Below are positions 34,700 through 43,958 of a stretch of 64,000 bases of DNA, one piece after another; position 1 is the stretch's first letter; each line of letters begins with the position of its first letter. This stretch comes from Pseudarthrobacter sp. NIBRBAC000502770 (GTDB lineage Bacteria; Actinomycetota; Actinomycetes; Actinomycetales; Micrococcaceae). The position numbers and the translations under genes were made by a program. Below the pieces are notes generated by a model. That model did no database searches. It saw only the letters and a list, made by a program, of their open reading frames with translations, and had not been told where the DNA came from. Where the stretch lies: NCBI RefSeq assembly GCF_006517815.1, contig NZ_CP041198.1, positions 2,790,001 through 2,854,000 of the forward strand. Direction: 5' to 3'.

Positions 34700-36100
34700 T
34701 TAGTGGTGGAAAGCTTCCTTCTGCTGCTCTTCCGGCATGGGCCCCGCCAGGGCATCCAGGTACGCCACTTCCTTCTGGAGGTCGGCCACGAAGCTGGCGG
34801 CGAGGTCGCGGGTGAACCCGTTCCGGACCACGATCCGCTGCACGGTGATGTCGCTGAGGCCGTCCGGCAGCGGGTAGGCCGGGACCAGCCAGCCGTTCAT
34901 GCGGAGGCGCTCGGAGAGGTGGTGGAGGTTCCAGTTCTTGGTGTGGCCGTCGGTGAGCTGCCAGGCGAAGACCGGGATGTCGGACCCGTCGCTCCAGAGG
35001 GTGAAGGCGTCCATGGCGCCGATCTCGTGGGAGAGGTAGAGGGCCACGTCGCGGCAGCTTGCCTGCACGGACCGGTAGCCGGCGAAGCCCAGCCGGAGGA
35101 ACAGGTAGTACTGCAGCAGCACCTGGGCGGCGGGCCGGGAGAAGTTCAGGGCGAAGGTGGGCATGTCCCCGCCCAGGTAGCTGACGTGGAACACGAGGTC
35201 CTCGGGCAGGGCGCCAGCGTCCCGCCACACGATCCAGCCCAGGCCGGGGTACACCAGCCCGTACTTGTGTCCGGAGGTGTTGATGGAGGCCACCCTGGGG
35301 AGCCGGAAGTCCCAAACCAGTTCCGGCTGCAGGAACGGGGCCACCATGGCCCCGGAGGCGCCGTCCACGTGGATGGGGATGTCCAGCCCGGTGTCCGCCT
35401 GGATGGCGTCCAGTGCGGCGGCGATCTGCTCCACGGCTTCGTAGGCGCCGGTGTAGGTGACGCCCATGATGGCCACCACGCCGATGGTGTTCTCATCCAC
35501 GTAGCGTTCCAGGCCGTGGCCGTCCAGGGCGGGGTGCTCGGCGGATACGGGCACGTAGCGGGCTTCCACCTCGAAGTAGTTGCAGAACTTTTCCCAGCAG
35601 ACCTGAACGGCGGAGCTGAGGACGATGTTGGGTGAGTCGGTGGGCTTCTTGGCGGCACGACGGCGGTGTTGCCACCGGCGCTTGAGCGCCAGCCCGCCGA
35701 GCATGCACGCCTCGGAGGAACCCACGGTGGAGGTGCCGACGGCGGCGGCCGGGTCCGGGGCGTTCCACAGGTCCGCGAGCATGCGCCAGCACCGGGTTTC
35801 GATCAGCGCCGTCTGCGGGTACTCGTCCTTGTCGATCATGTTCTTGTCGAACGTTTCGGCGTACAGCTGGGAGGCTTCGCGCTCCATCCAGGTCCCCACG
35901 AACGTGGCCAGGTTCAGGCGGGCGTTGCCGTCCAGCATCACTTCGTCGTGGACCACCTGGTAGGCGGTGCCGGGCAGGGATTCGCCGTCCGGGATGGTGA
36001 AACGCGGGAAGATGGTGGACTCCCCCGGCCGGCTGAACAGGGGGTTCAGCTCCACGCTCGATTCGGGTTCATGCCGTTCGCTCCGGTGTGACCTGGTCAT
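34700..36100 (-). CDS. gadB: glutamate decarboxylase
   Basis: 466 residues, the usual length. The PLP lysine is in SGHKYG (Lys279), with IHVDGASGAM before it and TSTVGSSEA for the cofactor phosphate. The C-terminus ends EAFHH, like the pH-sensing tail of GadB enzymes. It converts glutamate to GABA and consumes a proton, an acid-stress function. The antiporter gene gadC is not in the window. GAAGGAAG precedes the ATG. Confidence 0.95.
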   Translation of the reverse strand: MTRSHRSERHEPESSVELNPLFSRPGESTIFPRFTIPDGESLPGTAYQVVHDEVMLDGNARLNLATFVGTWMEREASQLYAETFDKNMIDKDEYPQTALIETRCWRMLADLWNAPDPAAAVGTSTVGSSEACMLGGLALKRRWQHRRRAAKKPTDSPNIVLSSAVQVCWEKFCNYFEVEARYVPVSAEHPALDGHGLERYVDENTIGVVAIMGVTYTGAYEAVEQIAAALDAIQADTGLDIPIHVDGASGAMVAPFLQPELVWDFRLPRVASINTSGHKYGLVYPGLGWIVWRDAGALPEDLVFHVSYLGGDMPTFALNFSRPAAQVLLQYYLFLRLGFAGYRSVQASCRDVALYLSHEIGAMDAFTLWSDGSDIPVFAWQLTDGHTKNWNLHHLSERLRMNGWLVPAYPLPDGLSDITVQRIVVRNGFTRDLAASFVADLQKEVAYLDALAGPMPEEQQKEAFHH

Positions 36101-36578
36101 GTCCGCTTCCTTCGCCCGTCGTCGCGGCAGGCAGGTGCCTGCCGCTGCACTTCCGCTGTTGCCAGCACTCCGTATTATTCATGCACCGGCTGGGAACGGC
36201 TCCCAGGGAGTCGGGCGTGGTGGCGCGAAGGATGGACGACGGCGGCAACGTCACCAATCGAGGTCAGGGACAGTCCGCGGCGCCGGAGAAAAGACACGTG
36301 CCGCCGCCTCAAATTTGGGGGATGATGAGGCGGCGGCACTGCATCCAAGGTACCCCCGGTGCGGGACGGGCCGGCCGGGATCGGGGCCTCAGGCCGGAAA
36401 CCTTGACGATTTTTTTACGCCCGCGTTTCGCACGGCGCACACCCGCGCCCCTCTCGCCCCGGGGATAGCTGACAGCATGCACAGCGGCTGCACAGCCCTG
36501 CCCTACACCGGGGACAGGAGCGGCCCCAATGCTTGTTGTATTCCCTCCAACTGGAGGACCAACAACGAAGGAGCCCCC
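36101..36578. other. intergenic region upstream of gadB and the 138-aa gene
   Basis: These 478 bases between two divergent genes hold no convincing protein gene. The main visible structure is the long hairpin at 36298-36339. Both flanking promoters must lie here but no strong consensus was identified. Confidence 0.5.
36298..36339 (-). terminator. 14-bp stem hairpin, possibly ending a small RNA
   Basis: GTGCCGCCGCCTCA and TGAGGCGGCGGCAC form a perfect 14-bp stem with a 14-base loop. On the minus strand it is followed by GTGTCTTTTCTCC, weakly terminator-like. No gene ends before it, so it may close a small RNA or a short leader. Confidence 0.4.
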
Positions 36579-36995
36579 ATGAAAACCACCATGAAGTCAA
36601 CGCTGGCCGGCCTTGCCCTCGCAGCAGCAATCGGCGGTGGAGCCTTGGCAACCACGGCGTTGCCGGCGAATGCCGCCACCACCGACTCCAGCACTTCGAG
36701 CAGCAGCGCGTCCGCGACGCAGGGCCAGCCCCGGGACGAGTCAAAAGGCGGCCACCAGGCCAACGGGATCACGGAAACGCTGCTGACCGGTGATACGGCG
36801 ACGAAGGTCACCGACGCCGCGCTGGCCGCGAATCCGGGCGCCACTATCCAGCGGGTGGAGAACGACGCCGAGGGTGCGGTTTACGAGGCCCACATCATCA
36901 AGTCGGACGGCACTCGCGCCACCGTCTACCTGGATGCGTCCTTCACCGTGACCTCCACGGAGACCGGTGGCCCGGGCGGCGGCATGAAAGGCTGA
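36579..36995 (+). CDS. secreted PepSY-like protein
   Basis: 138 residues from the ATG after GAAGGAG. Signal peptide ending ANAATT, a Ser/Thr-rich linker and one PepSY-like unit: TATKVTDAALAANPGATIQRVE followed by VYEAHIIKSDGTRATVYLD. PepSY domains are thought to bind or inhibit proteases outside the cell. The tail is Gly-rich. A bidirectional terminator follows. Confidence 0.78.
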   Translation: MKTTMKSTLAGLALAAAIGGGALATTALPANAATTDSSTSSSSASATQGQPRDESKGGHQANGITETLLTGDTATKVTDAALAANPGATIQRVENDAEGAVYEAHIIKSDGTRATVYLDASFTVTSTETGGPGGGMKG

Positions 36996-37025
36996 GGACC
37001 CGAGCTGGAAAGAGTCTCAGCCATG

Positions 37026-37051
37026 GCGCGTCCGGTGGTCACCGGGCGCGC
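37026..37051. terminator. bidirectional hairpin between convergent genes
   Basis: GCGCGTCCGGTG pairs with CACCGGGCGCGC (one G-U pair) around a 2-base gap. It lies between two convergent stop codons. No U tract follows. Confidence 0.5.
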
Positions 37052-37072
37052 TGCCGCGTCTGCCCGTTGGGC

Positions 37073-37426
37073 TCAGTCCAAACTGGCGGAACGCCGGATG
37101 CTGACGATCCGGACGGCAACTCCTGCCATGACGAGAAAGACTCCGACGGCCATGAGGGTCCAGACAGGGACGGAGTCGGCATCGATGTTCTTGTAGCAAA
37201 CAGCGGCCGCCCCGATGCCGGCCTTCTGCAGGCCTATCAGTTCAGCCGCATGGCTCTCGCGCAGCAGCGGGCTGCCGCAGAGGGGACCCGATGGCTGCAG
37301 TCCGATGACGAAACCCAGGATGTACACGTCCAGCCCGGCAGCAACAATCCACATCCACATCCGCCGCCGCCACGGTCCTTTGTCGCGGACCTTGATGGTC
37401 TTGGCCGGGGAATCTTGCATCGCCAT
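37073..37426 (-). CDS. two-span membrane protein, 117 aa
   Basis: 117 residues from the ATG at 37426. Basic N-terminus (KDRKG-like, WRRRMWMW), a span, an outer loop with two cysteines (GPLCGSP and AAVCYKN), a second span and a basic tail. Domain not recognised. TATGCT lies 6 bases before the ATG with no ribosome site, so it is probably leaderless. Confidence 0.6.
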   Translation of the reverse strand: MAMQDSPAKTIKVRDKGPWRRRMWMWIVAAGLDVYILGFVIGLQPSGPLCGSPLLRESHAAELIGLQKAGIGAAAVCYKNIDADSVPVWTLMAVGVFLVMAGVAVRIVSIRRSASLD

Positions 37427-37504
37427 GGTTCGAGCATAATCGCAGCCGGCAGCAGCTTTCCGCCCCGGAGCGCCCACGACCGGCCCCTTCGCCACGAAGC
37501 GTGG

Positions 37505-37657
37505 TTATTGCCCGGAGCCGGCAGCACCGTTGAGGTAGTGGTACCTGTCGTAACAGTCACGGGAGCAAAATTCCGCAGAGGGAGTGTGCGGAAGCACCTG
37601 GCCGCAAAACCTGCATTTTGGCTCAGGTCGAAAAATCCTAAACACAGTCTTCAGCAT
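37505..37657 (-). CDS. 50-aa zinc-ribbon microprotein
   Basis: A 50-residue frame with KCRFCGQVLPHTPSAEFCSR and DCYDRYHYLNG: a C-x2-C and C-x3-C pair 12 residues apart, as in small zinc-ribbon proteins of the DUF2116 type. There is no signal or membrane part. TAGCCT lies 6 bases before the ATG and no ribosome site is present, which suggests a leaderless message. It may bind RNA, DNA or a protein; function unknown. Confidence 0.6.
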   Translation of the reverse strand: MLKTVFRIFRPEPKCRFCGQVLPHTPSAEFCSRDCYDRYHYLNGAAGSGQ

Positions 37658-37970
37658 GGATGAAGGCTAGGCGCCTGCCCGGCAAATTTGACCAGTAACC
37701 GATACTTGAATTTTCCAGCCCGGATACCTGCCGAACGGCTTCTCCAAAAGGTCCTCGAAACTGTCTTCGCTTGGGGGAGGAAACGCACCCATCTCAAGGT
37801 TTGCAGAATGCACCTACCTAATATGGCGAACGACAGAAGAACTACCTATTCGTCTCCCCTGCATGTGTTCGCCTCTACTGGCTTTCATTATTCCGCCGTA
37901 GGCTTATGCTCTCGGATTCAGGAGATGGTCCGAATACCGCTAGGCCGGCCAAGAAAGCCGCGTAGATGCC
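37658..37970. other. lower-GC intergenic stretch before the 38 kb lipoprotein
   Basis: 313 bases with clearly lower GC than the neighbourhood. Apart from the -10 of the zinc-ribbon gene (37664-37669) nothing is recognised; a 19-codon frame starting at 37907 has no support. Confidence 0.45.
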
Positions 37971-38861
37971 ATGAATCAGCGCCGCAGGAAATTTGTATCC
38001 ATGATTGGGCTGCTCACTTTGGTGCTCTCCCTGCCCAGCTGTTCCAACGACGGCGGCGGTGGCGGCAACGATCCGGGTCCTTCAACCCCACCATCGGGGG
38101 AACAGACCGACAACCCACAGGACACTGGCACCGCGTGGTACAACCGCCAGGGGTGCCCAGCGGACCGGCCCGTCCCCATCCAATACCCGGAGAACGACGA
38201 CCTTTACGAAGGATTGACTATTTGCTATTCGGGTTATGGACCCGTCGAGACCAATTCCGTGTTGAGCAATCACGGGGACAAGGTGTGGGCATTTGTTCCG
38301 GGTTCGTTGGAGCCCTACGTATCCCACACGGACGAAGCAGGCTTTTTCCGCACCACTTTTCTTTCCAATACAAGCCAAAAGTGGTTCCTGGCGCCCGGAG
38401 AGGTGGCGCAACCAAAAAGCTGGCTTTACGATTGGTCACCGGATTCCAAGCAGACCACAGCCTGGGCCGGGTACAAACTTGCAGCTGACAGGTACAAGGA
38501 GATGGATCAATCTCTCTACCTGGCAATACTTAAACACCGTGACCCGAAGGCGGGGGCATTGGCATCGTGCGCCAAGTCCGCGGGCGAGTCCGTGACGTCG
38601 TTCCAAGACCTGACGGACTCCTCCAGTGCCCTTCGGAGGTTCAGTGCCTCGCTCAAGGCCACAACCACAGGCTCCTCTTGCCTTAAGGCTGTGAAGGACC
38701 TCGACGCCGACAACCCTGCGGTAGCCGGCAAGGTTTCCCGCTGGGAGGCTTATACCGACAAGGCGGTGGAGAGTTCGCCGACAGCCACGAAGATTGCCGC
38801 TGCTTTCGAAGACATCTTCAAATTTTGCTCCCACGTGAATGTGCCCAAAATTGGCTGCTAA
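37971..38861 (+). CDS. lipoprotein of unknown function
   Basis: 296 residues with a basic start, lipobox LPSC and a Gly-rich spacer (NDGGGGGNDPG). The extracellular part has six more cysteines (QGCPAD, TICYSG, ASCAKS, SSCLKA, KFCSHV and the final Cys), so three disulfides are possible. Its C-terminal half is helical. Domain not recognised. GC is lower than nearby genes and no clear ribosome site is seen, which may mean transfer from elsewhere. Confidence 0.65.
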   Translation: MNQRRRKFVSMIGLLTLVLSLPSCSNDGGGGGNDPGPSTPPSGEQTDNPQDTGTAWYNRQGCPADRPVPIQYPENDDLYEGLTICYSGYGPVETNSVLSNHGDKVWAFVPGSLEPYVSHTDEAGFFRTTFLSNTSQKWFLAPGEVAQPKSWLYDWSPDSKQTTAWAGYKLAADRYKEMDQSLYLAILKHRDPKAGALASCAKSAGESVTSFQDLTDSSSALRRFSASLKATTTGSSCLKAVKDLDADNPAVAGKVSRWEAYTDKAVESSPTATKIAAAFEDIFKFCSHVNVPKIGC

Positions 38862-38884
38862 CACGGCCAGGGCGCCAGGGCCTC

Positions 38885-39586
38885 TCAGCCCTGCTGCCCG
38901 AACTTCTGCAGGCTGAGCGAGCGGCTCCGGATCCCCTCGATGTGGCTGTTCATCGCTGCCGTCGCCGCCGCAGGATCCCCGGCCTTGAAAGCGTCGATGA
39001 TGGCCTGATGCTCCTGCACCGTGTGGTCGCCGCTCATGTCGTTGTGCACCATGAGCCGGAACCGCTGGATGTGCCCTTCAATGGAGCCGTAGGCTCGGAG
39101 CAGGAACTCGTTCTCGGTGGCCTCCACGATGCGCCGGTGGAAGTTCTCGTCCGCCTGCCAGTAGGCCCGGTAACCCGCGAAGGTGTCGCCCCCATGGCGC
39201 GACGCCTCAAGGTCGCGGTGGAACTTTTCCAGGTCCGCCACCAGCTCCTCGGTTGAGTTGGTGCAGGCAATGCTGGTGCACGCGGGTTCCAGGATCTGCC
39301 GCGAGGTCAGGAGCGCCGCGACGTCGCTGGCTGTCGGTTCGGGGGCCACCTTGTACCCACGCAGGGCTTCGCGGCGGACCATGCCGGTGGTTTCCAGCCT
39401 TGCCAGGGCTTCCCGGACCGGCGTGGAGGACACCTTGAAGCGCTTGGCCAGCCCGTCGATGCTCAGCGGCGAGCCCGTGGAGATCTTGTCATCCAGCAGC
39501 AGGGACAGGATGGCCTCGAACACCTGGTCAACCAGCATGGGCCGGCCGGGGATGAGTACTTCTTCTTCAGGCGAAGCGGCGTTCAT
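38885..39586 (-). CDS. GntR-family regulator (FadR/FCD type)
   Basis: 233 residues: N-terminal winged helix (LSIDGLAKRFKVSSTPVREALARLE) and a C-terminal FCD helical domain with metal-site residues (NFHRRIVEA, HEHQ-like VQEHQAIIDAF). Such proteins sense small organic acids. It is divergent from an ABC transporter and an FMN 2-hydroxy-acid oxidase, and a palindrome in the gap is a likely operator, so it probably represses that operon until its ligand appears. Confidence 0.9.
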   Translation of the reverse strand: MNAASPEEEVLIPGRPMLVDQVFEAILSLLLDDKISTGSPLSIDGLAKRFKVSSTPVREALARLETTGMVRREALRGYKVAPEPTASDVAALLTSRQILEPACTSIACTNSTEELVADLEKFHRDLEASRHGGDTFAGYRAYWQADENFHRRIVEATENEFLLRAYGSIEGHIQRFRLMVHNDMSGDHTVQEHQAIIDAFKAGDPAAATAAMNSHIEGIRSRSLSLQKFGQQG

Positions 39587-39689
39587 TTCGGAATCCTATG
39601 CGAAGTATCGGTCAACGAAGGCAGCGCCAGAGGCGCCTCCGTCACAAGACAATGACCGCGAAAAAGGTGTTGGCGGAAAATCGTGCATG

Positions 39690-39702
39690 ATGTACGGTAC
39701 AT
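39690..39702. promoter_or_regulatory. candidate GntR operator ATGTACGGTACAT
   Basis: A perfect 13-bp palindrome in the gap between the GntR gene and the transporter operon, 117 bases before the transporter ATG. It contains TGTACGGTACA, matching the T-GT-N-AC-A style of FCD-type GntR sites. Binding is inferred. Confidence 0.55.
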
Positions 39703-39806
39703 GATACCGGACAGCGAAGTGATCTGTACCACAGCCGCTGTTGCCCTTCAGGGGTTGGAGGCCCAAGGCCCCCAGCCCCTCCTCCCCCAACTCCGAAGGC
39801 GTATAG

Positions 39807-40721
39807 ATGATTCAGTTTCGATCGATGCTGGTGACCGCGGCCGCAGTATCCATGGCGAGCCTCCTTCTCTCCGGGTGCTCCAACCCCGGGATGTCCTCTT
39901 CCGCCCAGTCCGATGCCCCCAAACCCTCCAGCTCCGCGGAGGCCGTCAAAGTCGACGAAGCCGCCGCGGCAGCGCTCCCCAAGGACGCAAAGGACAAGGG
40001 AACCCTGACCGTCACCATGAGCCAGAGCTCCCCGCCCCTGCACTTCATGGCCGCGGACGGGACCACCATCCAGGGCATTGACCCCGAGATCGCCATGGCC
40101 CTGGGCCAGACGCTCGGCCTGAAGACCGAGGTCAAGAGCGGGCCGTTTGACGGCATCATCCCCGGCATTTCCGCCGGGAAGTTCGACATGGCCATCTCCC
40201 AGATGTCCCCCTCCACCGAGCGCATGAAGGTGCTCGACTTCGTGGACTACTACCAGTCCGGCAGCGGCATCGGCGTGGCCCCGGGCAACCCGCAGAAGCT
40301 CACCATCGACACGCTCTGCGGGAAGCGCGTGGGCGTGCTGAAGGGTTCCTTCCAGGACCTCAAGCGGCTGCCCGCCCTGTCCAAGGCCTGCACGGACGCC
40401 GGCCAGCCGGCCATTGAGGCCATGACCTACCCGGACATGCAAGCCCCCAACCTGGCCTTGACCGCAGGCCGCATTGACGCCGTCTACATCGATGGACCCA
40501 CCCTTGGCTACGCCATCAAGCAGGGCGGACAGATCGAACTGCTCGGCGAGAAGGACGTCTCCCCCGTCAGCATCGGCTTCAAGAAGGGCGCTGGCATGGA
40601 GAAGGCCATCGAGCTGGGCATGGAGTCGCTGGCCAAGAGCGGCAAGTACAAGGAGATCCTGGACAAGTGGGGTGTAGGCAGCGGTGCAATCTCTGACTTC
40701 GCCTTCAACAAAGCGCAGTAG
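39807..40721 (+). CDS. ABC transporter substrate-binding lipoprotein (family 3)
   Basis: 304 residues with lipobox LLSGC. A family-3 (polar amino acid) binding protein: KGTLTVTMSQSSPPLHFMAADG, then GIDPEIAMALGQTLGLK and GKFDMAISQMSPSTERMKVLDFVDYY, the usual motifs. It captures the ligand outside the membrane for the next two genes. The ligand may be an amino or hydroxy acid; it cannot be told from sequence. Confidence 0.9.
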   Translation: MIQFRSMLVTAAAVSMASLLLSGCSNPGMSSSAQSDAPKPSSSAEAVKVDEAAAAALPKDAKDKGTLTVTMSQSSPPLHFMAADGTTIQGIDPEIAMALGQTLGLKTEVKSGPFDGIIPGISAGKFDMAISQMSPSTERMKVLDFVDYYQSGSGIGVAPGNPQKLTIDTLCGKRVGVLKGSFQDLKRLPALSKACTDAGQPAIEAMTYPDMQAPNLALTAGRIDAVYIDGPTLGYAIKQGGQIELLGEKDVSPVSIGFKKGAGMEKAIELGMESLAKSGKYKEILDKWGVGSGAISDFAFNKAQ

Positions 40722-40725
40722 CCCC

Positions 40726-41685
40726 ATGGCCAACACAGCCACGGAACCCGACGCCAAGGCACCGGCCGGCGACGGCCTGGACCGGCAGCTCCTGATGGGC
40801 CGTCCGCACCAGCGCCACGGAGGGTTGTGGCTCACGGCGGCGATCGTCTCGGTTGCGATCTTCCTGGTGGGCTACTCCCTGGTCACCAACCCGCGCTTCG
40901 AGTGGAACATCGTCTTCGGCTGGTTCACCTCGGAGCGGCTGTTCACCGGGCTCCTGCGCACGCTGGGACTGACGGCCATCTCCATGGCCGTGGGAATCGT
41001 CGTCGGCGTCCTGCTGGCGCTGGCCCGGCTGGCACCCAACGCCATCGTGGCGGGGACCGCCGCGTTCCTGGTCTGGCTGTTCCGCGGGGTGCCGGTCTTT
41101 GTCCAGCTGCTCTTCTGGGGCTTCATCGCCGCCATCTACCCGCGCATCGCGGTAGGCATTCCGTTCGGGCCGGAGTTCTTCTCGGTGGACGCCAACGTGC
41201 TGATCACCCCGTTCATGGCAGCCATCCTGGGACTGGGCCTGAATGAAGGCGCCTACATGTCGGAGATCGTCAGGGCAGGGCTCCTGAGCGTGAACCGCGG
41301 GCAGACGGAGGCGGCCACGGCCCTGGGCATGCGGCGGTTCGCCATCCTGTCCCGGGTTGTGCTGCCGCAGGCGATGAAGATCATCATCCCGCCCACCGGC
41401 AACCAGACCATTTCCATGCTGAAGACCACCTCCCTGGTGAGCGTCCTGGCCTTCCCCGAATTGCTCTACTCCGCGCAGTTGGTGTACAGCGCCAACTTCA
41501 AGACCATCCCGCTGCTGATTGCCGCGAGCATGTGGTACCTGCTGGTCACCAGCATCCTGAGCCTGGGCCAGTACTTCATTGAGCGGCACTTCAACCGCGG
41601 CGGCATCACGCCGGGCCGCGGCATCCGGCGCCGCAAAGCCAAACCGGTAAGCCCCGGCATCACCGGCAAGGAGGTCCAGCCATGA
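40726..41685 (+). CDS. amino-acid-type ABC transporter permease
   Basis: 319 residues from the ATG at 40726, 4 bases after the binding-protein stop. HisM/GlnP-type permease: five to six spans and the EAA loop [21 protein letters not shown] followed by [10 protein letters not shown]. The C-terminal tail is basic. Its stop overlaps the next ATG by 4 bases. It forms the membrane channel of the importer. Confidence 0.9.
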   Translation: MANTATEPDAKAPAGDGLDRQLLMGRPHQRHGGLWLTAAIVSVAIFLVGYSLVTNPRFEWNIVFGWFTSERLFTGLLRTLGLTAISMAVGIVVGVLLALARLAPNAIVAGTAAFLVWLFRGVPVFVQLLFWGFIAAIYPRIAVGIPFGPEFFSVDANVLITPFMAAILGLGLNEGAYMSEIVRAGLLSVNRGQTEAATALGMRRFAILSRVVLPQAMKIIIPPTGNQTISMLKTTSLVSVLAFPELLYSAQLVYSANFKTIPLLIAASMWYLLVTSILSLGQYFIERHFNRGGITPGRGIRRRKAKPVSPGITGKEVQP

Positions 41686-42446
41686 GCACCGTGATGATCG
41701 AGGCGCAGGGCGTCACCAAGAGCTTCGGCGACCTGGAAGTCCTCAAAGGCATCGACCTCACCGTCCCCAAGGGCAGCGTCACCTGCATCATCGGGCCGTC
41801 CGGCTCCGGCAAGTCCACGTTCCTCCGCTGCATCAACCAGCTGGAAACGCTCGACGGCGGGTACATCCTTGTGGAGGGACAGCCGGTTGGCGTGAAGGTC
41901 AGGAAAGGCCGGCTGCATGCGCAGAACAACGCCGAGGCCGCGAGGATGCGCGAGAACATCGGCATGGTCTTCCAGAGCTTCAACCTCTTCCCCCACATGA
42001 CGGTGCTGGAGAACATCTGCGAGGCGCCGGTCCGGGTGAAGAAGGAGAACCGGAAGGCCGTCCAGGACCGGGCCCGGGTCCTCCTGGAGCGGGTGGGCCT
42101 GTCCGAGAAGGTCCACGCGTACCCGGCGTCCCTGTCCGGTGGACAGCAGCAGCGCGTTGCCATCGCCAGGGCACTGGCCATGGAACCGCGGCTGATGCTG
42201 TTCGACGAGCCAACCTCGGCCCTGGACCCGGAGCTGGTGGGCGAGGTCCTGGACGTCATGCGCAAACTCGCGGACGGCGGCATGACCATGATCGTGGTCA
42301 CCCACGAGATCGGCTTCGCCCGCGAAGTGGGCGACCACCTGATCTTCATGGACGGCGGCGGCATCGTGGAGCAGGGCGACCCGCGGACGGTCCTGCGCGA
42401 ACCCCGGCATGAACGCACCAAACAATTCCTGGCGAAAGTCATCTAG
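41682..42446 (+). CDS. amino-acid-type ABC transporter ATPase
   Basis: 254 residues. Walker [11 protein letters not shown]-loop [12 protein letters not shown], signature LSGGQQQR, Walker [10 protein letters not shown] and H-loop VVTHE are all intact. It belongs to the GlnQ/HisP family. A 12-residue insert ([12 protein letters not shown]) is common in this subgroup. It drives the importer formed with the two preceding genes. Confidence 0.93.
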   Translation: MSTVMIEAQGVTKSFGDLEVLKGIDLTVPKGSVTCIIGPSGSGKSTFLRCINQLETLDGGYILVEGQPVGVKVRKGRLHAQNNAEAARMRENIGMVFQSFNLFPHMTVLENICEAPVRVKKENRKAVQDRARVLLERVGLSEKVHAYPASLSGGQQQRVAIARALAMEPRLMLFDEPTSALDPELVGEVLDVMRKLADGGMTMIVVTHEIGFAREVGDHLIFMDGGGIVEQGDPRTVLREPRHERTKQFLAKVI

Positions 42447-42469
42447 CCCAAAGCATTGGAGCAGGACCC

Positions 42470-43645
42470 TTGAGAAACAAATGGATTGTCAGCATCGATG
42501 ACTACCGCAAAGCGTCGCGGAAACAGCTTCCCAAGATGATTTCGGACTACTTGGAGGGCGGCGCGCTGGACGAGACCACGATGCGCGCCAACGAGGACCG
42601 GTTCGATGCCCTGATGCTCCGGCAGCGGTCAATGGTGGACCTCCGGGGCCTGGCCACGTCCACCACGGTGCTGGGCCATGACCTGGCGATGCCGCTGATG
42701 GTGGCGCCGATGGGCATGCTCACCATCTTCCACCCGGGTTCGGATCCTGCCGTTGCCAGAGCCGCGGTCCGGGCCGGGTCCATCTTCATCCACAGCGCGT
42801 GGGCCGGCTGCTCACTGGAGGAGGTGGCCAAGGTGGCGCCGAACAACCTGTGGGCGCAGATCGCGTTCTGGAAGGACCCGGAGGAGACCGCCAGCTACAT
42901 CAACCGGGCACGGGCGGTGGGCGTGGAGACGCTGGTGGTGGCGGGCGACGTCGGGTCCTCCAGCAAGCGCGAACGGGACCTTCACCACGGGTTGTCCATG
43001 CCGCCTCGCCCGCCGGTGGCGGACTACTTCAACGCCGCCACCCGTCCGGCCTGGCTGTGGCGCTGGCTTACCGGGCGGAAGATGACCTACGGGAACTACC
43101 AGATCAACGGCCGCCCGCTGCGTATGGATGAGATGAACAACTGGATGGCGTCCAACAAGAATCCGGGCGCCACCTGGGAGGACTTCGCCAGGCTCCGGTC
43201 CGAGTGGAAGGGCAACCTGGTGATCAAGGGCATCATGGACGCCGAGGACGCGGCCCGGGCGGTGGACGAGGGCGCGGACGGCATCTTCGTCTCCAACCAC
43301 GGCGGCCGGCAGTTCGACTCCCAGCCCGCCACCATCGACGTCCTGCCGTCCATCGTGGACGCGGTGGGCGGACGGGCGGAGATCTACCTCGACGGCGGCA
43401 TCCGGCGCGGGCACGACATCGTCAAGGCAGTGGCGCTGGGAGCCAAGGCGGCCCTCGCCGGGCGCCCCTTTGCCTACGCCCTTGCCACCGGCGGTGAGCC
43501 TGCAGTGGACAGGGTGTTCAGCATCCTGCAGGAGGAGTTCAAGGGGGCGATGGGGTTCGTGGGCAAGGCATCCGTTGCGGACTTGGACAGCAGCGTCTTC
43601 GCGGCGCCGGCCCAGCCTTCGCCGGCTGAGAGCATGCTCGTGTAA
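42470..43645 (+). CDS. FMN-dependent alpha-hydroxy-acid oxidase/dehydrogenase
   Basis: 391 residues from a TTG preceded by GGAG. The FMN TIM-barrel shows VAPMGML, the loop VVAGDVGSSSKRERD, KGIMDAEDA with the FMN lysine and SNHGGRQ with the catalytic His and Arg, then LDGGIRRG. Lactate, glycolate and mandelate enzymes share this fold. It oxidises a 2-hydroxy acid to the 2-oxo acid, and as the last gene of the GntR-controlled importer operon it probably works on the imported compound or its product. Confidence 0.88.
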   Translation: MRNKWIVSIDDYRKASRKQLPKMISDYLEGGALDETTMRANEDRFDALMLRQRSMVDLRGLATSTTVLGHDLAMPLMVAPMGMLTIFHPGSDPAVARAAVRAGSIFIHSAWAGCSLEEVAKVAPNNLWAQIAFWKDPEETASYINRARAVGVETLVVAGDVGSSSKRERDLHHGLSMPPRPPVADYFNAATRPAWLWRWLTGRKMTYGNYQINGRPLRMDEMNNWMASNKNPGATWEDFARLRSEWKGNLVIKGIMDAEDAARAVDEGADGIFVSNHGGRQFDSQPATIDVLPSIVDAVGGRAEIYLDGGIRRGHDIVKAVALGAKAALAGRPFAYALATGGEPAVDRVFSILQEEFKGAMGFVGKASVADLDSSVFAAPAQPSPAESMLV

Positions 43646-43665
43646 GTCATCCGCGTGACACGGAA

Positions 43666-43697
43666 GATGCCCGCCCCGCTCACGTGAGGCGGGCATC
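43666..43697. terminator. bidirectional terminator between convergent genes
   Basis: A perfect 10-bp stem (GATGCCCGCC / GGCGGGCATC) with a 12-base loop lies between the oxidase stop and the convergent 68-aa gene. Confidence 0.65.
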
Positions 43698-43751
43698 CCG
43701 CTGCCCGCGCGTAAGGCGTACGACGGCGGTACGCACCGGAGGCAGGATGGC

Positions 43752-43958
43752 TTAGTTGATGAGGTAGGAGTCCTCAGGCTCGGCAGGACCGGATGGCTTC
43801 CGGGCGAACGGCAGGGCACTCACGACGGCCTTGACGCCGATCGCCGGCAGCAACACCGCCGCAGCGGTCACCGACAGCGCAGTGAACCCAACCAGCTCCA
43901 GCGTTTCCCTCTTCGGTAGGCGGCGACGCCGGCGCCCACCGTCCATGAGTTCCATCAT
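43752..43958 (-). CDS. 68-aa single-span membrane protein
   Basis: 68 residues: a very basic start (GGRRRRRLPKRE), one span (LVGFTALSVTAAAVLLPAIG) and a Pro/Glu tail. TAACCT lies 7 bases before the first ATG, suggesting a leaderless message; a later ATG (residue 5) is another possible start. Function unknown. It follows the ParA-like gene in the same direction. Confidence 0.55.
   Translation of the reverse strand: MMELMDGGRRRRRLPKRETLELVGFTALSVTAAAVLLPAIGVKAVVSALPFARKPSGPAEPEDSYLIN

Noticed and set aside
37793..37798. Single CTCAAG followed by GTTTGC
   Set aside because: Resembles the direct-repeat motif but the second CTCAAG is absent at the 11-bp position.
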